DNA of 64,000 nucleotides from Flavobacterium agrisoli (GTDB taxonomy: Bacteria > Bacteroidota > Bacteroidia > Flavobacteriales > Flavobacteriaceae). Positions 1 through 8,513 of the stretch are shown one piece after another. The notes beneath the pieces are model-generated. The model was not told the origin of the DNA and did no database searches. It saw nothing but the letters and a program-made list of their open reading frames with translations. Numbering within the stretch: the stretch's first letter is position 1; every line of letters starts with the position of its first letter. The stretch spans positions 248,001 through 312,000 of the forward strand of contig NZ_JAEHFV010000003.1 of NCBI RefSeq assembly GCF_016522065.1, read 5' to 3'. Made by a program: the position numbers and the translations under genes.

Positions 1-299
1 TTTGAGCTTCCGGCTCGTTCGTGTAAATCGTCCACATTTTGTGTAATGATGTTTACATCAAAATCATTTTCCAAATCGGCTAAAATTTGATGACCCAAAT
101 TGGGGCTAACATCTTTCAATTGTGCTCTTCTTTTGTTGTAAAAATCAAGTACTAGTTCAGGATTTTTCCGAAAACCTTGGGGAGTAGCTACTTCCATAAC
201 GTCATGGCCTTCCCATAATCCGTCACTATCTCTAAAGGTTTTGATGCCACTTTCGGCACTAATTCCAGCCCCAGTTAAAACAACTAATTTCTTTTTCAT
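1..299 (-). CDS. SIR2-family NAD-dependent protein deacylase (sirtuin), N-terminal part only
   Basis: The first 99 codons of a minus-strand gene that runs off the left edge of the window. The ATG is at 297-299 and the protein begins [19 protein letters not shown], the glycine-rich NAD-binding GAGxS motif of sirtuins, followed by TFRDSDGLW and, near the window edge, [12 protein letters not shown], which matches the conserved QNxD motif. Sirtuins remove acyl groups from lysines using NAD+, and bacterial CobB-type enzymes act in the cytoplasm. The zinc-binding and catalytic-histidine regions lie outside the window, so activity and exact subclass cannot be judged. It is divergent from trmH, with about 110 bp between the start codons. 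Confidence 0.93.
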   Translation of the reverse strand, partial: MKKKLVVLTGAGISAESGIKTFRDSDGLWEGHDVMEVATPQGFRKNPELVLDFYNKRRAQLKDVSPNLGHQILADLENDFDVNIITQNVDDLHERAGSS

Positions 300-385
300 C
301 GAAATACACTATTAAATTTAATTTGAATTAATTTGCAATTAAATGTATTAAAAAGCCTTCAAAAGTGAGTCATTTCTTTTTTTCT

Positions 386-393
386 TAATTTTG
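386..393 (+). promoter_or_regulatory. -7 promoter element of trmH
   Basis: TAATTTTG is a perfect match to the Bacteroidetes housekeeping -7 box TAnnTTTG and lies 17 bases before the trmH start codon. No clear TTG -33 box is seen at the usual distance, so this is a partial promoter call. Confidence 0.5.
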
Positions 394-410
394 CCCGAAA
401 TTTTAGCATA

Positions 411-1073
411 ATGATTGACTTGCACTACCTCCAATTTTTAGAAAATATTTTAACCGAAAATAGAAAAGAACGTTTTTTAGAAGTTTTACAAAACCGAACT
501 AAACATTTTACCGTAGCGGTTGAAGATGTATTTCAATTGCACAATACCAGTGCCGTGATGCGCAGTTGCGAGGTTTTCGGCGTACAAGAATTGAATGTTA
601 TTGAACAGCGTTTTGGCAAAAGAATTGATAAGCAAATTGCAATGGGTGCTCAAAAATGGGTCGACATTATCCGGCATGATACGGTTTCGGGTTGTATTGC
701 TACTTTACGTGAAAAAGGCTATCAAATTATTGCCACAACCCCACATGAAAAAGATTGTACGGTCGAAAAATTTGATATTTCTAAACCGAGCGCTTTGTTT
801 TTTGGAACAGAAAAGGAAGGTTTGTCAGAAGAAGTGATGCAGCAAGCCGATGGATTTTTAAAAATTCCGATGGTGGGTTTTACTGAGAGTTTAAATATTT
901 CGGTATCGGCTGCTATCATCATTCAGGATTTGACCAATAGATTGCGTCGTTCGGATATTAATTGGCAATTAACTGCCGATGAAATTTTGGAAAAACGATT
1001 GGATTGGGCACACAATTCCATTCGAGATATTAAACGGATAGAAGCGCGTTATTATCAAGAAAATCCAAAATAA
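411..1073 (+). CDS. trmH: SpoU/TrmH family RNA 2'-O-ribose methyltransferase
   Basis: 220-residue SPOUT methyltransferase. The three SpoU motifs are present in order: motif 1 NTSAVMR (N45, R51), motif 2 FFGTEKEGLS, and motif 3 IPMVGFTESLNISVSAAI, which builds the trefoil-knot SAM site. Size and the C-terminal extension rich in basic residues (RLRRSDINW..., IRDIKRIEARYY) fit TrmH, which methylates the 2'-O of guanosine 18 in the tRNA D-loop. A related rRNA methyltransferase is possible, but the RlmB N-terminal L30e-like domain is absent. It is monocistronic, and its stop is 8 bases from the convergent gene at 1082. Confidence 0.9.
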   Translation: MIDLHYLQFLENILTENRKERFLEVLQNRTKHFTVAVEDVFQLHNTSAVMRSCEVFGVQELNVIEQRFGKRIDKQIAMGAQKWVDIIRHDTVSGCIATLREKGYQIIATTPHEKDCTVEKFDISKPSALFFGTEKEGLSEEVMQQADGFLKIPMVGFTESLNISVSAAIIIQDLTNRLRRSDINWQLTADEILEKRLDWAHNSIRDIKRIEARYYQENPK

Positions 1074-1081
1074 ATTAAATA

Positions 1082-1930
1082 TTACATAATGACCTGCAAC
1101 TGAAACATGGCTTGCCAACTCCCTACAATATCAGGTCGAACGGCATTGTAGAAAATTTGAGCAGCACCACAATAAAATAATTTTGATTGCCCAATTTTGA
1201 ATGTTTTTCCTGCGCCACCACCAAGAGGCAATAGCATTTTTTGATCTTTTTCGGCTAGCCAATTATTCACAATCGTGGCATTGCTTTCTAAAAACCACCC
1301 TTTCGGTAAATTGTAATAACTCATATACTGTAAACTAAATGAATTAACTTTATTAGCCCCTTCACCTCCTAAAGACCAATAATTTTGTGCCACAAAACCT
1401 ATTGAAAAAATATCACCTGCTCGATTAAACAAAACAGAAGGTCCCAAGCTTACCCGATTACTCCCTAAAATAGCATTTGTTCGAGTAGGTAATTGTATAG
1501 CCGGACCAGCTCCCCAACTTATTTTTCCTTTTTTCTCTATAGAAGAAAAATAACCATTAAATAAAATATTTCCTAAACCGCCAGAACAATCAGAATTGCT
1601 CGATTGAAGTGTTATAGGATGAACTGGAACCTGCCCCACATTATTGGTAATGGGCACCGATTGAAAAGGAATAATGGTATACGTAATTAATTTCAAATTT
1701 TTAGCAAGCCGAAACGGCCATACGGGTTGAATTGAAAATGATTGGGCGGTTCCGTCGGCCACAGGTAATAGGACTTCCTGTAAAAAAACACTTCGTAGTC
1801 CTGATACAGGATCTTGACGCTTTTTAGCCATTTCCTCGACCGTAAGACCTTCATTACTGTTTGTTTGGGCTATTATTACATCGGTTACAAAACAAAAACA
1901 AGTTATTATAAGAAATGTTACTTTTTTCAT
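1082..1930 (-). CDS. Exported outer-membrane-like protein of unknown function
   Basis: 282 residues with a signal peptide (MKKVTFLIITCFCFVTDVIIA, cleavage before QTNSNEG). The mature part is rich in alternating aromatic/glycine beta-strand segments (for example SWGAGPAIQLPT, SLGPSVLFN, FSIGFVAQNYWSLGG) and ends FQLQVIM, as expected for a small outer-membrane beta-barrel. I recognise the general type as the transporter-like barrel often seen next to DUF1254 genes, but have no specific function. It is the last gene of the minus-strand DUF1254/sulfatase cluster, separated from the preceding gene by a hairpin that may reduce its transcription. Confidence 0.75.
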   Translation of the reverse strand: MKKVTFLIITCFCFVTDVIIAQTNSNEGLTVEEMAKKRQDPVSGLRSVFLQEVLLPVADGTAQSFSIQPVWPFRLAKNLKLITYTIIPFQSVPITNNVGQVPVHPITLQSSNSDCSGGLGNILFNGYFSSIEKKGKISWGAGPAIQLPTRTNAILGSNRVSLGPSVLFNRAGDIFSIGFVAQNYWSLGGEGANKVNSFSLQYMSYYNLPKGWFLESNATIVNNWLAEKDQKMLLPLGGGAGKTFKIGQSKLFYCGAAQIFYNAVRPDIVGSWQAMFQLQVIM

Positions 1931-1945
1931 ATTTACTAATTTAAA

Positions 1946-1977
1946 AATACGCTGACAAGTTTAATTGGCAGCGTATT
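1946..1977 (-). terminator. Hairpin terminator or attenuator between 2005-3141 and 1082-1930
   Basis: A 9-bp perfect stem (AATACGCTG / CAGCGTATT) with a 14-base loop is followed on the minus strand by five T residues. It lies just after the stop of the DUF1254 lipoprotein gene. Confidence 0.55.
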
Positions 1978-2004
1978 GTTTTTGTGTTCAAAATTTTACA
2001 TCAA

Positions 2005-3141
2005 TTATTGAATAATTAACTTTCCATTGTTTTCTTTTAAATAAGTATCAATTGACTCTTTGCTTTCTGGAACATAAGCACGGAGTAAAGCAGTAAATGG
2101 AGCTGGAGTATCCAAATTATTTTGCTTACCAGGACTATTAAAATAAATAGTATAGGTACCATCAGCATTTGGTTTAGCCGTTGTATTCGAGATAGCAGCT
2201 TCATCTTTACCTAACCATCCATCTGCGGTATAAGTGGTAATAGACCAAAAACCACCTCTTTTCAAATCAATTTTTGGAGGCATAAAAGTAATGCTGGAAG
2301 GAACTGCTTTTCCATTTTCTACTTTCGAATGGTTTACCAAATCCAAGTAACGAGCATCTTCAAGAGGCAAACCACCCCAACCATAAGCCGTGGCATACAA
2401 ATGACCTTGAGGATCCGTATCAAAAGGTGTTCCCATTATATTTGAAGTATTTTTTAAAAGGCTTTTTGATAAATCATCCAATAATGCCAAACGGATTGCT
2501 TCTGTTTGTTTTAAAGGAATAACAATATCCGGTGTTTTATAGGGATTGCTCGATTTTGCATTAATAGTTGACAATCGTTGTTTTTCTTGTAATTCTTTTA
2601 AACCAGCTTCGTCATTGGTTTTTTTACGAATTCTCATATTCAGATACACATGCGTACCGTAGGTTAAATGCGCTGGTGTAACAGTAAAGGTTTCACCTGG
2701 ATATAATGTTTTTACGGTATAATTTTGCATGTCCAAAATTTGAATCACATGATAAAAATCGCCTTTTGGAACCGAAATAGTAGCCCCTTGACTGGCATCT
2801 ACCACCGCACTAGAATACACCACATCTAGGTTTTCTCGAATAACCTGTTGTGTTTTTACATTACTGAGATCTGGTTTATGTGACCACTGGTTGACAGGAG
2901 CTGTTTTTAAACTTCTTAAAAAGTTAAAATCTCCTTCCGATACTTTATAAACATATTCGGCAGTATTAAAATCGGCTGGTGTATGCTGACCATTTTTTAA
3001 ATGAGAGGGCGGTAAAGTATCATTTGCTGGTTTATCACTTGTAGTTTCAGTAGCAACGGTATCTGTTTTTTTCTGTTCACAACTCATAAAAGTAAGTGCT
3101 GCTAAACTCATTGCACAAAATTTTTTGTTTGCTAATTTCAT
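2005..3141 (-). CDS. DUF1254/DUF1214 domain lipoprotein
   Basis: 378 residues with a lipoprotein signal ending FMSCEQKK, so it is probably anchored in the envelope by C21. The N-terminal half carries the DUF1254 hallmark VIRENLDVVYSSAVVDAS followed by YHVIQILDMQNYTVKTLYPG. The C-terminal half has the DUF1214-type stretch GGFWSITTYTADGWLG ... DGTYTIYFNSPGK. The biochemical function of these jelly-roll domains is not established. It follows the 509-residue paralogue after only 17 bases and is most like the lipoprotein at 6306-7400, which suggests duplication within the cluster. Confidence 0.85.
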   Translation of the reverse strand: MKLANKKFCAMSLAALTFMSCEQKKTDTVATETTSDKPANDTLPPSHLKNGQHTPADFNTAEYVYKVSEGDFNFLRSLKTAPVNQWSHKPDLSNVKTQQVIRENLDVVYSSAVVDASQGATISVPKGDFYHVIQILDMQNYTVKTLYPGETFTVTPAHLTYGTHVYLNMRIRKKTNDEAGLKELQEKQRLSTINAKSSNPYKTPDIVIPLKQTEAIRLALLDDLSKSLLKNTSNIMGTPFDTDPQGHLYATAYGWGGLPLEDARYLDLVNHSKVENGKAVPSSITFMPPKIDLKRGGFWSITTYTADGWLGKDEAAISNTTAKPNADGTYTIYFNSPGKQNNLDTPAPFTALLRAYVPESKESIDTYLKENNGKLIIQ

Positions 3142-3158
3142 AATCTTCCTTTGTTAAA

Positions 3159-4625
3159 TTAATTCGTTTTTTTAATTAACGGCGGAGTCCAAGTGCCTTT
3201 GTAAATGGCTTCTTTAGGACCATAAGCTCTAATGTATAATGAGAATACACCACTTTTTGGAGAAGGCAGCCAGTTGTTTTTTAATTTTCCTTTTGGGGCA
3301 TCTGGCTGTACATAAATAGTTAAACTGCCATCGGTATTATAAACCAAATCTTTGTTTTTGGTTCCTAATGAAAAACGATTAATCTCGTTCGGATAAAAGA
3401 AATGCTGTTCGTTATAAAGGGTTAACGACCAGAATCCGTTTACGGGTGGTGTTTCTCCTTTTTTGAAGGTTACTTCATAACTTTTTCCTCCAGTAAGTCG
3501 TCCTGTGCTGGAATCAAAATCGTTTCCGAAATACATAGTTTCGAAAGGAATGTTAGAGAACATATTTCCTTTGGCAGTTGCGGTGCGTTGGAAATAACCG
3601 TAACCGAATTCGGCAGCATTTTTTTGAGTGCGCCATCCGTTACCAGCCTCTACACCATTGTTTCTAAATTCGAACATCGGGTTGATGATTTCTTTTTCGG
3701 TTTCTACCGCAACATCTACTAAGGCTTTTTGCAATTCTGGATTGTCTTTTGTAGCATCCAAAATTTGTTTGATCCAAGCATACATGGCTTCTTCTCCCGG
3801 AAGTGCAGGAACTTCTTCCATTACAACAGGTAATTGTTCAAAGAATTTTTCTGGAACCACCCAAGCCGTTTCTCCTTTGCTTCCTGCATTTGGATCTGGA
3901 ATGGTTTTGGCTTCTGTCCAGTTTATCGTTTGCATTTTACCTGTGAAATCGGTAGCAGGATATTGTACGATTTGATTGATTAGCTTTTGAATGTCTTTTT
4001 TATCTTGTGGGGTATCGTCCATAAACACACGAGGGAAAATAGCCCCAATATTGGTTGGCGATTTGTAAACAGCTTCCACACCAGCCGGTTTTTCACCTTT
4101 CCAATCGGGTCCTACAAACATATAAAAACCAGGTTTGGTATTGTACATGCTTCCTACCGTTGCAAAAGAATTAGAACGTTGGTCAACAATTTGATACACC
4201 CAAAAACGATTACCGAAATCTGGAATTTGAATAATAACTGCTGGGTCTTTTTTGAAGTTCAAGAAACCAAGTCCATACACCACATCTTGGTTCGGACTGG
4301 TAATAAAACGCTGTTCTGGTGCAAGGTAATCGTGCAACATGGTATTTTGATTACTTGGGGCAACAGGTAAAACGCCTCCCATATAACCACGGTAAGGAGC
4401 CATTCCTCCAATTTGTGCTTCACGATTGTGCATATTGACCAATGGCCATCCCCATATATAAGCCATTTTACCGACCGCTTGTACATATTCTTTAGACAGC
4501 GGCGCACCTGGAATTGGCGCTTGTACTTCTGAAGATTTTGTAGGTTGTAAAACTTGTCCTCCTTTTTGGGCATAACTGCCATAAGAGGCTGCCAGAATAG
4601 AGGCTGCTATTATTGATTTTCTCAT
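3159..4625 (-). CDS. Exported DUF1254/DUF1214 domain protein
   Basis: I place the start at 4625, where MRKSIIAASILAASYGSYAQ gives a clean signal peptide; an upstream in-frame start would add a non-signal-like extension. The mature protein of about 468 residues has the DUF1254 region (ITSPNQDVVYGLGFLNFKKD, then VIQIPDFGNRFWVYQIVDQR) and a C-terminal DUF1214 region (NGFWSLTLYNEQHFFYPNEI, then DGSLTIYVQPDAPKG, SLYIRAYGP). Unlike its two neighbours it has no lipobox, so it is likely free in the periplasm or secreted. It lies downstream of the sulfatase with a hairpin between them. The family has no assigned reaction. Confidence 0.88.
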   Translation of the reverse strand: MRKSIIAASILAASYGSYAQKGGQVLQPTKSSEVQAPIPGAPLSKEYVQAVGKMAYIWGWPLVNMHNREAQIGGMAPYRGYMGGVLPVAPSNQNTMLHDYLAPEQRFITSPNQDVVYGLGFLNFKKDPAVIIQIPDFGNRFWVYQIVDQRSNSFATVGSMYNTKPGFYMFVGPDWKGEKPAGVEAVYKSPTNIGAIFPRVFMDDTPQDKKDIQKLINQIVQYPATDFTGKMQTINWTEAKTIPDPNAGSKGETAWVVPEKFFEQLPVVMEEVPALPGEEAMYAWIKQILDATKDNPELQKALVDVAVETEKEIINPMFEFRNNGVEAGNGWRTQKNAAEFGYGYFQRTATAKGNMFSNIPFETMYFGNDFDSSTGRLTGGKSYEVTFKKGETPPVNGFWSLTLYNEQHFFYPNEINRFSLGTKNKDLVYNTDGSLTIYVQPDAPKGKLKNNWLPSPKSGVFSLYIRAYGPKEAIYKGTWTPPLIKKTN

Positions 4626-4668
4626 TTTTATTGTATTTTTTTTGGAGATAATAATAGTTTTAAAAATC

Positions 4669-4696
4669 AGAAAGCTGTTTGTTACCACAGCTTTCT
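4669..4696 (-). terminator. Intergenic hairpin after the sulfatase gene
   Basis: A perfect 10-bp stem (AGAAAGCTGT / ACAGCTTTCT) with an 8-base loop is followed on the minus strand by GATTTTTA. It may terminate or attenuate transcription between the sulfatase and the DUF1254 gene, or stabilise mRNA ends. Confidence 0.5.
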
Positions 4697-4706
4697 AATT
4701 TTTAGT

Positions 4707-6194
4707 TTATTGTTTAGGAGTAAAACTACCTGGTTCTTGCCTTGTAGGGAAATCTTTAAATGTAGCCATGAATTTTCCAACCACATTTTTCAGTGGTTCA
4801 AAAGCATACATACGTCTTACTACCCAATCGTCATAATATGAAGAATTGGTCATAGCTAATTCAAAAGGATCGGCATATAAATCAACTAATAGAGGAGCTT
4901 TATGCGCTGTTTGATTTTCTATCCAAGCGCCAAGTCCTTCGTGTTCTTGTGTAGAAAAATGAAATTTCCAACGTCCAATTCGAACAGCTCCCAAACTACC
5001 ATCATCCACAAAAGCAAAAAATTCGTTTCTAGGACCTTTCTGTTCTTTACCAGTTAGGTAGGGTAAGAAGTTGTAACCATCAATGTGAACTTTAAAACCT
5101 TGGTAACCGTTTAATAATTTTCCTTTAACATCACTTTCTCCAGCTGCAGCTACTAAAGTCGGTAAACAATCTTCTAACGAAATAATTTCATTCGATACAG
5201 TTCCTGCCTCAATTTTACCAGGCCATCTAATAGTAAACGGAATTCGAACTCCTCCTTCCCAAGTAGTGGCTTTTTCTCCTCTAAAGGGACTAGTACCTCC
5301 ATCTGGCCATGAGAATTTTTCAGCACCATTATCAGTCGTATAAATTACTATTGTATTTTCTGTTAAACCAAGTTCTTCCAATTTATCTAATAATTGTCCA
5401 ATTTGTTGGTCGTGTTGAGTATATCCATCTGCGTTGATACCCAATCCTGTTTTACCATCGTATTCTTTTGGTAAATGAGTGAAAATGTGCATTCTAGTAG
5501 TGTTGAACCAGCAAAAAAATGGTTTTCCTGCTTTACTTTGTTTTTCTATGAAATTGATTGTGGCATCTAAAAATTCTTGGTCGATAGTTTCCATACGTTT
5601 TTTAGTCAAAGGTCCCGTATCTTCCACTTTTCCATCGGCAGTTGATTTAAGAACTCCTCTAGGTCCGTATTGTTTCTTAAAGTTTTCACCTTTAGGATAA
5701 TCGGCATTTTCAGGTTCTTCTTCTGCATTTAAATGGTATAAGTTTCCAAAAAATTCGTCAAAGCCGTGATTAGTTGGTAAGAATTTATCCAAATCGCCCA
5801 AGTGATTTTTACCAAATTGACCAGAAACATAGCCATGGGGTTTTAACATTTCAGCAATAGTTGGATCTTCTTTTTGCAAACCGATAGGATCTCCAGGCAT
5901 ACCAATTTTTAATAAGCCCGTACGTTTAGGTGATTGCCCTGTAATAAAAGCAGCTCTTCCTGCCGTACAACTTTGTTGGCCATAAGCATCTGTAAAACGC
6001 ATACCTTCTTTCGCAATTCGATCAATATTTGGTGTTTTATATCCCATCATACCATTGTTATAGGCACTAGTATTAAACCAACCTATATCATCGGCCATAA
6101 TGATCAAAATATTTGGCTTCTTCTGGGCATGAAGGCTGGATGCCGTAAAAATACAAGCTATAAAAAATAGCAAATGTGAGATAATTCTTTTCAT
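4707..6194 (-). CDS. Exported arylsulfatase-type sulfatase
   Basis: The start is placed at 6194, giving MKRIISHLLFFIACIFTASS and a signal peptide ending LHAQ. The mature protein begins KKPNILIIMADDIGW, with the two metal-binding aspartates D35 and D36. The sulfatase signature is CTAGRAAFITG with C76, the residue converted to formylglycine in active sulfatases; A replaces the more usual P/S at position +2. Later metal-site motifs include TTDNGAEKFSWPDGG and GGVRIPFTIRWPG. It hydrolyses sulfate esters, but the substrate is unknown. No anaerobic sulfatase-maturating enzyme is encoded nearby, so maturation would rely on an enzyme elsewhere. It sits between DUF1254 genes in an apparent operon. Confidence 0.93.
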   Translation of the reverse strand: MKRIISHLLFFIACIFTASSLHAQKKPNILIIMADDIGWFNTSAYNNGMMGYKTPNIDRIAKEGMRFTDAYGQQSCTAGRAAFITGQSPKRTGLLKIGMPGDPIGLQKEDPTIAEMLKPHGYVSGQFGKNHLGDLDKFLPTNHGFDEFFGNLYHLNAEEEPENADYPKGENFKKQYGPRGVLKSTADGKVEDTGPLTKKRMETIDQEFLDATINFIEKQSKAGKPFFCWFNTTRMHIFTHLPKEYDGKTGLGINADGYTQHDQQIGQLLDKLEELGLTENTIVIYTTDNGAEKFSWPDGGTSPFRGEKATTWEGGVRIPFTIRWPGKIEAGTVSNEIISLEDCLPTLVAAAGESDVKGKLLNGYQGFKVHIDGYNFLPYLTGKEQKGPRNEFFAFVDDGSLGAVRIGRWKFHFSTQEHEGLGAWIENQTAHKAPLLVDLYADPFELAMTNSSYYDDWVVRRMYAFEPLKNVVGKFMATFKDFPTRQEPGSFTPKQ

Positions 6195-6305
6195 AATGCA
6201 TTTATTTAAATTAGTAACCTTTATTTGTTTGGGAATTCTTAGCAATAAATTGATTTTAATAGATTGAAACCTCGAAGGATTTTTTACTATTTAAATTAAT
6301 TGTCT

Positions 6306-7400
6306 TTATTTTAGAACTTCAATTTGGACATTATTTTTGTCTAAGTTTTCAAGATATTCAATTCCTTTTTCTGGGGTTTCAGGAACATACAGACGAATAA
6401 CCATAGACCAATTGTCAACTGTTTCAATATTGTTTTTTTCTTTTGGACAGTTGAAATAAAAGGTGATTGATCCATCTGCATTTTTAACAGCATTTCGATC
6501 TCTCAAGGCATATTTTTTAGTTGCAATCCATCCTCTGGCATCGTAAACGGTTACCGACAAAAATCCGCCTTTATCATATTGCAATGGTGCTTTTGGAAGC
6601 GTTATTTTAGAACATACACTGCTTTTTTTAGCTTCTCCTTGTGGAACAATTTTTGGCCAATACACAGCATGCTCTTTTGGTAAACCAGCCCAACCTCCTG
6701 CAGATGCTATTACAAAATCTTCTGGTGCTACATCTTTTGGTGTTCCAAATGCTCTCCAAGAACGAACTTTAGGCGATTGTAATAACAACGAATCTCTCAC
6801 TCGGTCTAAAGAGGTTTTGTCGAATCCTTTAGCTTGATAAGGTTTGTTTGATTTTGCTTTTATAATATAAGCATCTTGGTGTTTGTGAGCATCGGCATAT
6901 CCAGCTTCGTTTTCTGGTCGCACTTCGGTACGGGTATTAAGCCAAACATAATTTCCTTTGGTTAGCATTTTTGGAGTAATGTGAATACTATCGCCTGGAT
7001 ATAAAACCGCAAAAGTATATTGATTTTCATCAAATATTTGTACTACCGAATATTTGTCCCATTTTGGGTTGATAATCGTAGCGCCTTCTGAGCAATCCAC
7101 CACAGCATGACTGTACAAACAATCTTGGTTTTCACGAATTACGACTTGAGAATCAATATCCGAATATTTTCGGTGATGATTGTAGGTGTTTACAGGAACT
7201 TCTTTCATTAAATTGGCAAAATAATGATCGGTTTCTGCTTCAACAAAATTTTTTGCGGTTACTGGAGTCAGCGTATTTTCCGTTTGTGTCGGTGTTTCCT
7301 CGGTAGCTTCTTCTTTCTTGTTTTTATTACAGCTTACTGTAAGTAAAGAGGTGGTCAATAAAACCATCCCGATAGCAGTTCTTGATATTCGATTTTTCAT
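6306..7400 (-). CDS. DUF1254/DUF1214 domain lipoprotein
   Basis: 364 residues with a lipoprotein signal peptide ending LLTVSCNKNKKEE (lipid on C24) and a charged acidic linker. It shares with the protein at 2005-3141 the motifs VVIRENQDCLYSHAVVDCSE, YSVVQIFDENQYTFAVLYPG and, near the C-terminus, GGFLSVTVYDARGWI ... DGSITFYFNCPKEKNN. It is the first gene of the minus-strand cluster (lipoprotein, sulfatase, DUF1254, lipoprotein, barrel). The family function is unknown; lipid anchoring with a neighbouring sulfatase suggests an envelope role. Confidence 0.86.
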   Translation of the reverse strand: MKNRISRTAIGMVLLTTSLLTVSCNKNKKEEATEETPTQTENTLTPVTAKNFVEAETDHYFANLMKEVPVNTYNHHRKYSDIDSQVVIRENQDCLYSHAVVDCSEGATIINPKWDKYSVVQIFDENQYTFAVLYPGDSIHITPKMLTKGNYVWLNTRTEVRPENEAGYADAHKHQDAYIIKAKSNKPYQAKGFDKTSLDRVRDSLLLQSPKVRSWRAFGTPKDVAPEDFVIASAGGWAGLPKEHAVYWPKIVPQGEAKKSSVCSKITLPKAPLQYDKGGFLSVTVYDARGWIATKKYALRDRNAVKNADGSITFYFNCPKEKNNIETVDNWSMVIRLYVPETPEKGIEYLENLDKNNVQIEVLK

Positions 7401-7611
7401 ATTTATAGTAATTTATTGTTTAAGATTTTATATATTATTGCGATGTTAATTATACTTTTAGTCAATTCGTGACGAAATTCTGTTTAAAATTAAGTAAAAA
7501 AACAGAAAAATCGTATGTATTTTATATAATTTCATTTTAATGTTTTATAATATGCAGATTAATCATTCTTTTAATTAGTATTATAATTCTTACTTTTTTG
7601 AATTTAAATAA

Positions 7612-7650
7612 AAAAAGGCCTTTCCAGCATAACACTGAAAAAACCTTTTT
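7612..7650 (-). terminator. Terminator of the tyrosine phosphatase gene
   Basis: An imperfect hairpin with outer stem AAAAAGG / CCTTTTT lies within 20 bases of the stop codon of the phosphatase and is followed by T residues on the minus strand. Confidence 0.6.
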
Positions 7651-7666
7651 AAAAAGAAATAAATTC

Positions 7667-8488
7667 TTAGTGCGTATATTTTTTACGAAGTAATGCAATT
7701 TCGTTATTGCCAACGCCTAATTCTTTTTCCATAAAATTTTCGACACTGCCGTATTGTTGTTTGATTCCGCTGAAAAATACTTGTAAATATTCCGGTTTCA
7801 AGGCCATTTTTTGTTCAATTTCGCTTTCAGACAAACCTGATAGTTGAGCCAATCCCGACATCATTTTTTTATTCGATTTTTTCAAATAAACATTCGATGC
7901 AACATAGTCGGCTTCAATGGTTTCCATCGGAACTTGCAAGCTGTACAAAAATAAGGCAGTAGCCATTCCGGTTCTATCGCGCCCACCAGTACAGTGGTAC
8001 ATTAAAGCTTCATTTTGATCTAGAGTTAACAACTTTACAAATAACGAACGAAAACGATCACCCGAATGAGCCACAGCCGATTTACCGTAAAAGTCCAATA
8101 AAAAGTCGTTGTTAACGTTTTTCAACATGGCCGTCATTTGAGCCGCACTCGGTAAACTGTCACTGCCTGCGGGACACAAGGTATAACTTGCATTTTTAGG
8201 TAATTTATCTGGTGCAGCGGCTGCTTCTTGCTTTCCTCTAAAATCAATTACAGTATGAATTTTTTTCTTGTCTAATAACGAAATATCGGAATCAGTTAAT
8301 TTATCCACAGCGGTGCTTCGGTAAATTTTTCCCCAAACAACTTCTTTCCCATCAGCGGTTTTGTACCCGCCAACGTCTCTAAAATTCATCCCGCCTTTTA
8401 CAGGTACTAAACGTTTGATGCTATCGGTAACTTGCGCTGTTGCTAATATTGGAGCGATAAAGGCTAATGCAAAAACTATTTTTTTCAT
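7667..8488 (-). CDS. Exported tyrosine-protein phosphatase-like protein
   Basis: The start is placed at 8488, giving MKKIVFALAFIAPILATAQ, a typical signal peptide; an upstream in-frame start would overlap the TonB receptor gene. The family is Y_phosphatase3 (PF13350 type). It opens with NFRDVGGYKTADGK and has the P-loop HCTGGRDRTG with nucleophile C166 and R172 (Cx5R). Such enzymes dephosphorylate phosphotyrosine or other phosphoesters, and the signal peptide puts this one in the periplasm or outside. It follows the TonB receptor by 25 bases and is probably cotranscribed, so it may release phosphate from a ligand imported by that receptor. That link is inference. Confidence 0.88.
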   Translation of the reverse strand: MKKIVFALAFIAPILATAQVTDSIKRLVPVKGGMNFRDVGGYKTADGKEVVWGKIYRSTAVDKLTDSDISLLDKKKIHTVIDFRGKQEAAAAPDKLPKNASYTLCPAGSDSLPSAAQMTAMLKNVNNDFLLDFYGKSAVAHSGDRFRSLFVKLLTLDQNEALMYHCTGGRDRTGMATALFLYSLQVPMETIEADYVASNVYLKKSNKKMMSGLAQLSGLSESEIEQKMALKPEYLQVFFSGIKQQYGSVENFMEKELGVGNNEIALLRKKYTH

Positions 8489-8513
8489 GATAAGTATGTA
8501 TTGATTTATGTTA

